NCBI GenBank assembly: GCA_021234155.1
Contig: JAJEKV010000026.1
Span: 17,777,147 to 17,841,146, forward strand
Direction: 5' to 3'
Source of the DNA: Isoetes taiwanensis
Lineage: Eukaryota; Streptophyta; Lycopodiopsida; Isoetales; Isoetaceae
DNA length: 64,000 nucleotides
The translations under genes were made by a program, and so were the position numbers. This document shows, in pieces, positions 24,503 to 32,981 of the stretch (positions are counted from its first letter, which is position 1; every line of letters begins with the position of its first letter). Under the pieces are notes generated by a model that saw nothing but the letters and a program-made list of their open reading frames with translations, was not told the origin of the DNA and did no database searches.

Positions 24503-24523
24503 CAAGCTACTATGAAATCTATG

Positions 24524-24533
24524 TTATAAATAG
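24524..24533 (+). promoter_or_regulatory. TATA box of small gene A
   Basis: TTATAAATAG lies 97 bp before the ATG at 24621. The same spacing (93-98 bp) recurs at two paralogous genes downstream, which supports both the box and the start codons. Confidence 0.6.
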
Positions 24534-24620
24534 AAGACCTATGTCCACTTTGACCTCCGATCGCCTTCCGCCTTCTGCTCATCTTCTACTTCCGGCTTCC
24601 GCCTTCCACCTTCTGCTCTG

Positions 24621-25040
24621 ATGGCATCTTCATCTTCCTCTAGCATGGCGACCACGCAAAGATAGCACTCCCTACCGCCCGAGCTGCCCATGGACATCAC
24701 CCTTGCGGTGGCGATGAAGAGATTCAAGGAGATCCACGATGAAAACAGCCGTCGCCGTAGAGAATATGGAGGCGATTAAAGCCGGATTAGCCTTCGCAGT
24801 ACAGATGAGCGGGCGACATTGAGCTCGGGAAACATTAAGCCATGTACTAAGAGGCGGACTAGCAGCGAGGAGGGCGGAAGGTTGAAGCCGCCCACAATAT
24901 TTCCGCATGAGGCCTTAGAAGATATGAGAAGAAGCTCCGAGCTGCGGAGGATGAGAACGTAAACCCCGCCTCTGGAGGACCATGAAAATCGCCTAAGAGG
25001 ATGATGAAAAATCAGCTAGAGGATCATGAAGATCCCTAGC
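24621..25040 (+). pseudogene. small Ser-rich/coiled-coil gene A, broken
   Basis: From the ATG at 24621 the frame reads MASSSSSSMATTQR, a TAG stop, then LPPELPMDITLAVAMKRFKE and IHDENSRRRREYGGD before another stop. The segment ELP-DI-L-V-MKR aligns with ELPSDIVLGVLMKR in gene C, so the genes are paralogues. A pyrimidine-rich leader (CCTTCTGCT-type words) precedes the ATG. The rest to about 25040 is disrupted, ending in repeated GAGGA-CATGAA words. Function is unknown; it may be a pseudogene or a damaged consensus. Hairpins H4 and H5 follow. Confidence 0.5.
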
Positions 25041-25136
25041 CGTTGTATCTATCTATTTTTTGCTTCAAAGAAAAGTTTTCTCTATTTTTTGCTTCTATCT
25101 ATTCGGTTGTTCAAATGTATGTTCTGTTTCATTAAA

Positions 25137-25205
25137 AGATCACACGACGCGAAATGCCTTGCTTGCAATTAGGTAGCAATCAATGGATTTCGCGTCGTGT
25201 GATCT
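25137..25205. repeat. hairpin family member H4
   Basis: The arms AGATCACACGACGCGAAAT and ATTTCGCGTCGTGTGATCT pair perfectly over 19 bp around a 31-nt loop. The whole hairpin with flanking AAAAG and CCAT is repeated 210 bp downstream as H5, with only two differences. Confidence 0.9.
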
Positions 25206-25260
25206 CCATGCCGTTCTATCTTTGCTTCAATGAGAAGTTCTATCTTTACTTATGTATAAG

Positions 25261-25310
25261 TAAAATTACTTATATATAGATTGTATCACCGAAATTATTA
25301 GTAAAAATTA
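25261..25310 (+). repeat. empty-site paralogue of the Helitron 1 insertion
   Basis: TAAAATTACTTATATA followed directly by TAGATTGTATCACCGAAATT matches the left flank of Helitron 1 (TAAAATTATTTATGTA, ending 21736) joined to its right flank (TAGATTGTATTACCGAAATT, from 24270). No extra bases lie at the joint. Both copies then lead into a hairpin, H5 here and H2 there, so this is a repeated 3' segment of the gene cluster. Confidence 0.85.
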
Positions 25311-25346
25311 TTAATTCTATCTGTTCTCTTGTTTTGTTTTATTAAA

Positions 25347-25415
25347 AGATCACACGACGCGAAATGCCATGCTTGCAATTAGGTAGCAATCAATGGATTT
25401 CGCGTCGTATGATCT
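25347..25415. repeat. hairpin family member H5
   Basis: It has the same arms and loop as H4, with one arm change (right arm ATTTCGCGTCGTATGATCT) and one loop change. It is part of a local duplication with H4. Confidence 0.88.
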
Positions 25416-25494
25416 CCATAACGTACACCTCGTTGTATGTACAAATTCCTAATTTATAAATGGAAAACTATATGTAACACAAATATCTAGCTAG

Positions 25495-25620
25495 CGCCAG
25501 CACTCAAAGCACACGCCAGCGCTCAAAGCACGTGGCATGTGGATGACGTCTACTCACATACGTGGCATGTGGATGACAACGTCATGCCAAGGATGTGGCA
25601 TGCGCTGCCACAATAACACT
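25495..25620 (+). promoter_or_regulatory. direct repeats upstream of small gene B
   Basis: CGCCAGCACTCAAAGCAC and CGCCAGCGCTCAAAGCAC stand in tandem, followed by ACGTGGCATGTGGATGAC twice (about 25541 and 25560) and further GTGGCATG words to 25600. ACGTGGC is a G-box/ABRE-type core in plants. A regulatory role is inferred from position, 160-300 bp before the TATA box. Confidence 0.5.
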
Positions 25621-25783
25621 GTCTTTTGTACGGCCTGCATACAGTACGGCTAGGATATGACGGATCCCATGATGCGAACATAGGCTACCGTTGCCTGATT
25701 GGATGCTATAATTTCGCCTCGTAAGATTATTACACAACTTTATCGGTACTCGCAACCGTAGATTCCAACGTATCTCTAGTTTC

Positions 25784-25790
25784 TATATAA
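25784..25790 (+). promoter_or_regulatory. TATA box of small gene B
   Basis: TATATAA lies 98 bp before the ATG at 25882. The upstream in-frame ATG at 25792 falls only two bases after this box, where it could not normally be in the mRNA, so the later ATG (MASSSS, matching paralogues) is preferred. Confidence 0.65.
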
Positions 25791-25881
25791 AATGCCGGAG
25801 GCCTTTGTCTTCTCCTATCCGCCATCTCCTGTTCTACCACATCCGCCCTCAACCATCTCTCCTGTTCTCCCATCACTTTCA

Positions 25882-26294
25882 ATGGCCTCCAGCTCCAGTT
25901 CCATCTCTGCCGAGATCTTGTCTCAAGTTCTGGTCAAGGAAATTAAGAACATTCATGCTGAAGCGGAGGAACGGATCCGCCTTCTGAAAGAAAAGAATGA
26001 TGAAGACGTCGAGCTGGTTGCGGCAGAGGACAAGGCCGCCTTCTATAGGGAGGTGATTTTAGTGCGCGACAATCAGCGGGCTGCCATAGATCACGAATTG
26101 TGCGCCATGAGATCTAACCTCCAAGAGATGCTTAGGGCCGCAATCGAAGCGGGCGAGGCTGCCCGAGCTCAACTCGATGAGCGGGAAGATAAGGTTGCAG
26201 AGTATAAGAACGTGGTTGCGGGGCGGCAATCATGTTGGAGGAGCAAAAAAAATTATCACTGCCCTCCGGGGAAGAGCTTGCCCGGCGATCATAG
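25882..26294 (+). CDS. small coiled-coil protein gene B (one frame break)
   Basis: The start MASSSSSSISAEILSQVLVK is chosen by paralogy with genes A and C and by TATA spacing. Residues from about 20 onward are heptad-like and highly charged (EERIRLLKEKNDEDVE, DNQRAAIDHELCAMRSNLQE, ARAQLDEREDKVAEYKNVV), predicting a long coiled coil. At about 26222 (GGGGCGGCAATC) the frame breaks; one frame over, coding continues as MLEEQKKLSLPSGEELARRS to a stop at 26292. The break is of the CAG-type seen elsewhere and may be a consensus error. The family and role are not recognised. Hairpin H6 lies about 150 bp downstream. Confidence 0.6.
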
Positions 26295-26440
26295 GCATCG
26301 GGCTCCTCCTAGAGGGGCCTTTTTTTTTTAATGTTTGTAATTATTTTGTTTCTTAATGGGAAAAGTTTTTTGAAAAATGTCTTAGAATATTACGTTTCCT
26401 ATTTTTAATTTTCAATATCCGTGGAAGAGAATGACAAGAC

Positions 26441-26508
26441 AGATCACACGGCGAAACCCTTCATAGGGTTTTAAAGCGATGCGGTGCAGATTCAGCGTGG
26501 TGTGATCT
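26441..26508. repeat. hairpin family member H6
   Basis: Left arm AGATCACACGGCGAAACC and right arm TTCAGCGTGGTGTGATCT pair over most of their length. It lies in the 3' region of small gene B and upstream of gene C. Confidence 0.78.
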
Positions 26509-26633
26509 GATGTAGTTAGAATAGTTATTAATGTGTTCGGTGGGACGATTACCATTAATGTGTTCTAGCGGACAAATGAGAATCCGCTCGACATGTGCAG
26601 CAGCCCGTGTTTAATATGTTCAAGCTAATAATA

Positions 26634-26642
26634 TGTATAAAT
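26634..26642 (+). promoter_or_regulatory. TATA box of small gene C
   Basis: GTATAAATT lies about 93 bp before the ATG at 26729 (MASTSS), matching the spacing at genes A and B. Two ATTAATGTGTTC direct repeats occur upstream at about 26528 and 26554. Confidence 0.55.
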
Positions 26643-26719
26643 TGAGGTCCTTGCATTGTGCTCCTTCCGCCGGTTAGAGTCTTTGCTCCTCACTTCTATA
26701 ATCTTAACGTCCCTCCCAT

Positions 26720-27763
26720 TTGTCATCTATGGCCTCCACATCCTCAATCACTGATAAGGGAAAACGCCAGAGGATAGAACTCCCTTCTGACATAGTGTTG
26801 GGTGTTCTAATGAAGAGGTTGAATGAGCAAGATGATCTTCTAAAGGAAAACGCTGTTACAATTCAGCAGAAAGAAGAAGAGAATGAATTCAACCTTCTCA
26901 TGCTTCGTAGCCAGGAGAGGCAATTCAGGCGGTTGAATAGAAGGCTGGACAGGAGGGGAAGGTTATGCCCCAACAACTGCACTGAGGTGGTTATGACGGC
27001 ATTAGGGATTTTTTGAGATCATAAAAGGGCCTTCTAAGAACTGTTGATTAAGCTATATGAACTACCAACCAGAAAACAGAACTGGTAATCCAGTCAGCAA
27101 AACAGTTATAACTAACTCACTAGATCACATTTTCTAGCATAAGTGTTGATAGAAAAGTCCAAATGAACTCTTGTTTGGTGCAATAAATAGATCTCATTGA
27201 GATCTTTCCAACCTTGGGTGGTTTTGCATATCTTTTAGCCCCGTAGGATAGTAAAAAATGGCAAAAACCATATTTTTTGGAGTTTTGACAATCATAAGTG
27301 GTTAAAATATGTGCAAAGCACCTAAGATTGGAAAGATCTCAACGAGATCTATCTATTGCACTAAACAAGAGCTCATTTGGACTTTTCTATCAATAGTTAT
27401 GCTAGAAAATGTGATCCAGTGAGTTAGTTATAACAGTTTTGCTGACTGGACCCGTCAGGCTCTGATTTCTGATTGGTAGTTCATTTATCTTCATTTGGCT
27501 TAGTTGGCATGTTTTGAAGGCCCTTTTTTAATCTCAAAAAAACCTTAATGGCAACGAGGTTGCTAATTCAGGCAAAAGAACACGTTGTGGTATTGGGACA
27601 GGAGAGGGACATGTACAAAGAGATGGTGGACAGATTGGAGGAACGTTTGGATAGGGTGATTGCTGGCTTGAGGAGAAGAGGCGAAGACGAAGACGAAGAC
27701 GAGGACGGAGCTGATGATGATGATGAAGATAATGAAGAAGAGCTCGCACTGGAGCAACAATGA
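26720..27763 (+). pseudogene. small coiled-coil gene C, split by a MITE
   Basis: The first half (26720 or, by paralogy, 26729 to 27004) reads MASTSSITDKGKRQRIELPS, then DIVLGVLMKRLNEQDDLLKE and a charged helix to VVMTAL. A 540-bp MITE then interrupts. The second half starts at 27548 with MATRLLIQAKEHVVVLGQER, continues as a coiled coil (YKEMVDRLEERLDRVIAGLR) and ends in an acidic EDEDEDGADDDDED tail with a stop at 27761. The two halves are in the same frame once the MITE and one TTA copy are discounted, giving about 163-166 residues. The paralogues are genes A and B. The acidic tail suggests a basic partner, which is inference. Confidence 0.72.
27005..27544. mobile_element. long-TIR MITE with TTA target duplication
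   Basis: The ends are inverted repeats of about 210 bp: left GGGATTTTTTGAGAT...GGGCCTTC, right GAAGGCCC...ATCTCAAAAAAACC. Matching inner blocks such as GTTATAACTAACTCACT and GATAGAAAAGTCCAAATGA are found in inverse orientation. About 110 bp of loop separates the arms. TTA stands directly outside both ends (27002-27004 and 27545-27547), the target duplication typical of PIF/Harbinger (Tourist-like) elements. No coding capacity. The arms differ at perhaps one base in ten, so it is not brand new. Confidence 0.88.
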
Positions 27764-27844
27764 ATCGTTATATTTTGTTTTTCAATGTAACAATTTTCAC
27801 AACTTTAATCAAAAGTAACCTTTTTTTATTGTTATCTTGTAAAG

Positions 27845-27908
27845 CATCATACGACGCGAAGCCACATAAATGCAAGCAATAGCGAACTCCACTGTTCGCG
27901 CCGTATAC
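27845..27908. repeat. hairpin family member H7a
   Basis: Left arm CATCATACGACGCGAA and right arm TTCGCGCCGTATACATG are imperfect, around a loop of about 30 nt. It lies 80 bp after the stop of small gene C. Confidence 0.7.
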
Positions 27909-27969
27909 ATGACGCAAAGCTACAGTTGTGCAAACAAGGTTGGAGGCAAGTACTTCGCGTCGTGTGAAC
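27908..27969. repeat. hairpin family member H7b
   Basis: Left arm ATGACGCAAAGCTAC (diverged) and right arm TACTTCGCGTCGTGTGAAC. It abuts H7a and ends about 10 bp from the stop codon of the convergent minus-strand gene, so it sits between two converging 3' ends. Confidence 0.6.
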
Positions 27970-27979
27970 ATGCTACACA

Positions 27980-30076
27980 TTACAAGTATACTTTACCGAT
28001 TCTTTGTCTCTTAGATCTCCACTGTTGCGATGCTAGTGGGGCCCTAGAATTTTGCCAAGCAACTTTCCGTTTTCTCTTCAGCATTATGCCAATGGTGTTT
28101 ACGACTTCTGGGTTGCTCCTTAAAGCGACCTTCTTGTCGTATTTAGCCATCGCCCTTCTATAAAACCACTCAGTCATCTGTCTTAGAGGGTTAGTTCCCA
28201 CATTTCCACCCCCTCTTTGAGTGTTACGATGAAAGGCTATTTTAGCTTGTTTATGCGACTTCTCCATGCCTTGTGCACTCCACACTGCTAGGCTTCCATA
28301 CTTCCTAAAAAACCAAGGTGCATGAGCCCAAAAGATGTGCAAGTAGTGCGTGACTTCACTCTCTCCCTATCCGTCTATGAAAGCTCTAATAAATTTGTTA
28401 TTCGCTTGCACGAACATTTCTACATCTTCTCTTGTGAGGTCCATTCTCTGAATGTATGGGAACAATTCAGACAATGCATCCCATGCTTTTTTTTTCCTCA
28501 ATGTCGAACGAACGCCATACATGCGGTCCGGCTCCGCATCAACCAAACCAATTTTCCAAATTCATAGACCTTTTCTCCCATCTGGTTTCCGTTCAGAGCC
28601 TCTCTATGATTCTTTATGAAGCATCGAGCTTTCACCCCTCCAATTGACACCTTACGAGGCACACTTGTTCTTCCTGCCCGTTTCTCATCGAGCTCTAATC
28701 TTACATTGCCACCATGCAAATCTGCTTCTGATAGAACATGTTCAACTCTACGAATTCCTTCCTCTCTTCTCTTCTTATGCGAAATGTTCCACACGAATCT
28801 GCTGACTCAAAAAATATCATCTTGTCGATGATTCTCACAAAGCCGTGCAAAGTGCAGATATGAACCCTCTCTAATGGAATGGGGAAAATGCCATGGAACT
28901 TGGGATCTTTTTCTCCTCTATTAGGAGCATTTGCTTGGTTAAGGGACAAGGTTGAAATAGTCTTCCCAGTACTAGACTTCCTTGCATGATTGCAGTACAG
29001 ACAACTTTTGCATGTTTCTTGTCCTCCTCCACTTATGTTGTACATTGCTTTCTCAGTTTTTTTTAAATCGGGACGCCAAGTGAAAAATTACTTTGTAAGA
29101 TCCATAGTGATGTACTTGCAATTTTTTCCCTCCTCGAATCTAGATATTAGACTCGGGATGTCAGTTTGATTGAACACCCATTTCAATACCTCGTGGGTTT
29201 CTTTCTGAACTTTAAAGAGACCTAACCACCAGGTGTCATCTTCAGATTGACATGAGAACCATTTTTCGGCACGCTTCTTCTCCTCGTCCGTCACCTCTAC
29301 ATCTTTTTTATTATTCTTGTTGCTCTTTGATTTAGCATGTGCAATTGCATTCTCAATTGCTCTATTCATGATGACAACGGATACCCTCTCATACTTCTCA
29401 AACTTGGTCAGTTCCATTTCATCCAATTTTATGCAAACTTCAATCTCACCATTAGTTTCTGCAACTGTTAAGTCATAGTATTTGACAAGGAATTGTAAGA
29501 GACTAACCAGGTCAACCCAAAGATTATTGCGTTCATTCATTCCAACTATATCACAACAATCCTTGTCATTCTTATCATTTATGGCTATGGCAGGACCAGC
29601 ACATTCAACGTGGTGCATCTCTCCTAATATGGCATACACCATCTTTGTCCTAGTAACCCGTGTATTCTCAACAATTTGTGGACGTGGAGCGAACACTTTT
29701 TTTGTGCCCATTCTTTTCAACGCTTCATGGAATGGCTTGAATAGAGAACGGTAACAAACCCCTCGATGCCTACATCATCACAAGCTTGATCTGTACATCT
29801 GTCGCTTCTAGCTTCTTGTAGATCTCTCCTAGTACCATTTCCAATACCATCTTCTTGAGAGAAGAGTTGTAGGGCGGAACAAATCATGTCCACTATCTCC
29901 CTGTTTGTCGCTAGGTTCTTCACTACGTAACCAAGATTGCTTCTAGTTTTTCCAGATCTTAATTGGCCTTTGCTAGTGTTGTAAATGGACCTTGTGGCCG
30001 TGACCCCTGGCGTCTGAATGCACCTGATCCAAACCGGTTCCTCTATCGATTCGAAAGTGCCTCTTCCTTTTCGCAA
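27980..30076 (-). pseudogene. unrecognised large gene, broken into five frames
   Basis: Minus-strand pieces follow one another without large gaps. 30076-29717 is an N-terminal region rich in Arg and Thr. 29720-29088 holds MGTKKVFAPRP, NNLWVDLVSLLQFLVKYYDL and an EKKRAEKWFSCQSEDDTWWL region. 29045-28701 holds CKSCLYCNHARKSSTGKTIS and ERVHICTLHGFVRIIDKMIF. 28794-28498 follows. 28500-27980 ends with KAWDALSELFPYIQRMDLTR, one TAG, YLHIFWAHAPWFFRKYGSLA and VWSAQGMEKSHKQAKIAFHR. The C-terminal block (H-P-F-G-L-W-S-QG-E-H-K-R-GG) resembles proteins of unknown function scattered in seed-free plants, sponges and protists, as I recall it. Breaks fall at poly-A runs and may be errors. It could be TE-derived. 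Confidence 0.5.
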
Positions 30077-30079
30077 GCC

Positions 30080-31134
30080 AAGGGTATTTTCTTCAAATTC
30101 TTTAACCTACATTGAAGCCCAAAGTTTGCTCTTTCGAGCTCTTGGATCTTTTCTTGCAGCTACCCTATCACCAATTTGGACTTGTCCACCCATTATCTCA
30201 AAGAAGTTTCCCTCCCCAAACCGTCATTCCTTTCCTTCATTCTGATTGGAGTAATGAAGCGAGAGAAAAAGAGTCTTTGGTTTAGGTTATAATTCTCTTG
30301 TGACAATCGAGGCGGCTCATCTCAAGGCGTATTGATTCGAATGCCTTCATCCTCTCTCAATCTCTCACAATATCCCAGGAGGCCGAGTTACCGTCACCAC
30401 AAAATCGGACTAAACTTGAAGCGTCCGAAATGGCGGTTTCTTGCCCTCAACGGATCAATGGATATAAAGCTGTCATCCGCCCGGATGTCGACACTTTTTG
30501 AGCACGCAAGGCGCAATAACGTCGAGGTCTAAGTTCTTATTTTTTAGACCTCCTTTTTTTCAAGGCTGGAGCATATTCGTGAGTCGGTTGGATCCTTATC
30601 CACACATCATTTGGAGCTTCCATATCGCTGCGTGGATCGCCGGCGCGAAATGAAGGTGTACAATTTGTATGCCCCAAAGACAATTAAGCCGTGTGAGCGA
30701 ACGTCCGTACTAACCTCGTTTTTTTGAAATTTGCAAGCGTGCATATGGAAATCGAAAAGTCCATTCTCCTACAATCCATGCTTTTATACATTAAGCAAAT
30801 TCAAAATTGAATTGTAGAGGCGGGAAGCCTGTATTGGGATGAAGTAAAGATCCCGGTTTACGAACTTTTAAGGCGCAATCGCAGCGCCTCGAAATGAAAG
30901 TCTGATACAAAGCTTCAACCTGCACATTCAAATTTTGAAATGTAGAAGGCGGGGAAGCTTGTAATATGGCCTCTAAATGAAAATAGCGCAAGACAAGAAT
31001 CGGTGATGCGCATGCTTGGTATCGACAAACCAAGAACAGGTCATGAGTTGCCGGTATGCTATAATGCAAGTGGCTTTTTAGAAGCGCCACGTGTTGCATC
31101 AGTCTGTCTGACAACCAACCAAATTAAATACATA
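30080..31134. other. gene-poor stretch with a decayed tandem repeat
   Basis: No gene is called. At 30790-30960 ATTCAAAATTGAATTGTAGA-GGCGGGAAGC is repeated about 135 bp on as ATTCAAATTTTGAAATGTAG-AAGGCGGGGAAGC, and TCGAAATGAAAGT resembles an earlier CGAAATGAAGGT at 30647. This suggests an old tandem array of about 135-240 bp. Confidence 0.4.
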
Positions 31135-32981
31135 CTAGTAATGGTGCCCAGCGTTGCTGGGCATAAGCTGGGAACCTGTGTGGATGGAAACATGTTCAGC
31201 TCAACTCCTTTTCATAAATCTTAGATAATAGAAACTAAGCCCAATGTTGCTGGGCTATAAGAGGTTTTTGTGCACTCAAGTATCGTTTCCCTTTCTCTTT
31301 GCTTTTTGCTCTATCCTTGATTTCCCTTTTTCTTTTCCTTTTTTCCCATTTTCCTACAGACTTTCCTTTTTCCTTTTCCCTACACATTTATTTTTTCCTT
31401 TTCCTCTTTTCTTTTTATCTCGCTTTTTCCTTCCCTGCCCTTTCCACTTCCTGTTCTCCTTTTTCCCTTTCCCCTTTTTCTGATGGATTTTTTTTCCTTC
31501 CCTTTCATCCTTTCCCGGCCCTTCCCCTTTTTTCCTGTGCTCTTTTTTCCTTTCCTTTCCCCCTCCTCTTCCTTTTCTATTTCCCTTTCCTTTTTTCCTT
31601 CCCTTTTTCCCACCCTTTTTCATGTGCCCCTTTTCTTCTTTTTGTCCTATGCTCTTTTTCCCTTCATTTTTTTTTTTCTCACCCTTTCTCTCTTTCTCTT
31701 GTTATGCCCTTTTCCCCCTCTCTTTTTCATTTCCTCTTCCCTATTCTCATGGGCCCTTTTTCCCTTCTTTTTCTCACCATTTTATGTGCCCCTTTTCTTC
31801 TTTTTTTACCCTCTTCCCTTTTTCCTCGTGCCCCTTCTCCTTTCTTTTTTTTTTTTTTTCCCTTGTCCCATGCTCTTTTCCCTTCACTTTTCTTTTTTTC
31901 CTCTTTCTCTCTTTGGGTTTCATGCTCTTTTCCGTCTCTTTTTTCATTTCCCTCTTCCCCATTCCTCGTGCCCTTTTTTTTCCTTTCTTTTTCTTTTCTT
32001 TCCCTTCCCTTTTTCATCCTTTTCCCTGTCCTTTTCACTTTCTTCCTCCGTTTCATTTTCTTTTTCCTTCCCCTTTTCCTTTCCCCGACCCTTTTTGCCT
32101 TTTGCCATCTTTTTTTCTTTTTTTTTTGCGCCTGTTCCCTTCCTTTTTTGCTTTTTCCCTTCCTTTTCCTCCCTTTCTCACCCTTTCCCTTTTTCCCTTT
32201 TTTCTCCGCCCTTTTGCCCTTCCCATTTTCCATTTCCCTCTCCCTTTTCCTCGTGCCCATTTTTCCTTCCGATTTCCCCTTTCTCGCATTCCCCTTTTTT
32301 TTTCTTCCCTTTCTCCCTTCTCTCCACCATTTTTCCTCTTCCTTTTTCCCTTCCTTAACCTGCTTTTTCACACCCTTTCCTCTTCCCTTTTCCCATTGCC
32401 TTTTTGCCTTCCTTCCTCCCTCCCTTTCTTTTCCCTTTGTCTTTCTCTTTTCCCATGCCACTTATCCTTTCCTCACCACTTCCTTCTTTCCCTCTTCCCC
32501 TTTTCCTCGTGTCTCTTTGCCTTTTCCTTTTCACCTTCCACCCCTTTTTCTTTTTTTTTTTTCCTTTCCCTAACCTCCCCTTTTCCCCGTGCTCCTTTTT
32601 TCTCTCCCCTTTTTTTTTTTCTTTTTGTTTTCCTCTTTTCCTTTCAATCATGTAGTTCCCATTTCCCCCACCTTTCCATGCTCCCTTTTCCTCCTTTCTC
32701 CATCCCTTCTTCTTTTCCCTTTGTCCGTCCCCCTCCTTTTTCTTTCCTTTTTTTTTTACTTTTTCCATGCTCTTTTTCCCATCATTTTTCCCCTTTCTCC
32801 AACCTTTCCTTTTGGGCTTTTTTCGTGCCTTTTTTCCATCTCCTCTCCTTTTTTCTCATGCCCATTTTCTCCTCCCTTTTCCCCTTCCCAGATTGCTTTT
32901 TTCTTTTTCCTTCCCTTTCGGGTTTTCCAATGCCCCTTTCCCTTTACTTTTCCTCCTTTCCCACTCCTTTTCCCAATAGGA
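31135..32981 (-). mobile_element. Helitron 2, with internal deletion in this copy
   Basis: The left edge is the same Helitron 3' terminus as Helitron 1 (CTAG at 31135-31138, spacer, hairpin GCCCAGCGTTGCTGGGC on plus), with host A before it. On the right, tandem copies 2 and 3 preserve the 5' terminus, TCCTATATTATAATG on minus, ending at 41411 and 49884 with host T after. In this copy about 330 bp including that terminus are missing: the tract jumps from CCCACTCCTTTTCCCA to ATAGGA|TGG. Nearly all of the interior is a pyrimidine tract. No Rep/helicase coding is present. Confidence 0.85.
31270..32975 (+). repeat. 1.7-kb polypyrimidine (TTTCCC-type) tract
   Basis: The plus strand consists almost wholly of C and T, with occasional ATG/GTG words recurring every 50-150 bp (CATGCTCTTTTTCCC, CGTGCCCTTTTT). 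It is degenerate rather than a clean microsatellite. The several-hundred-residue Phe/Pro/Ser/Leu and Lys/Gly/Arg open frames on either strand are composition artefacts. It lies wholly inside Helitron 2, where the transferred strand is polypurine. Confidence 0.92.

Noticed and set aside
25137-25415. CRISPR-like array from the repeated hairpins
   Set aside because: Only two near-identical copies with identical loops, plus diverged members at irregular kilobase spacing, in a eukaryotic context. There are no spacers of constant length and no cas genes.
25792-25881. Upstream in-frame ATG as the start of small gene B
   Set aside because: It lies two bases after the TATA box and would precede the transcription start; paralogues start at MASS/MAST.
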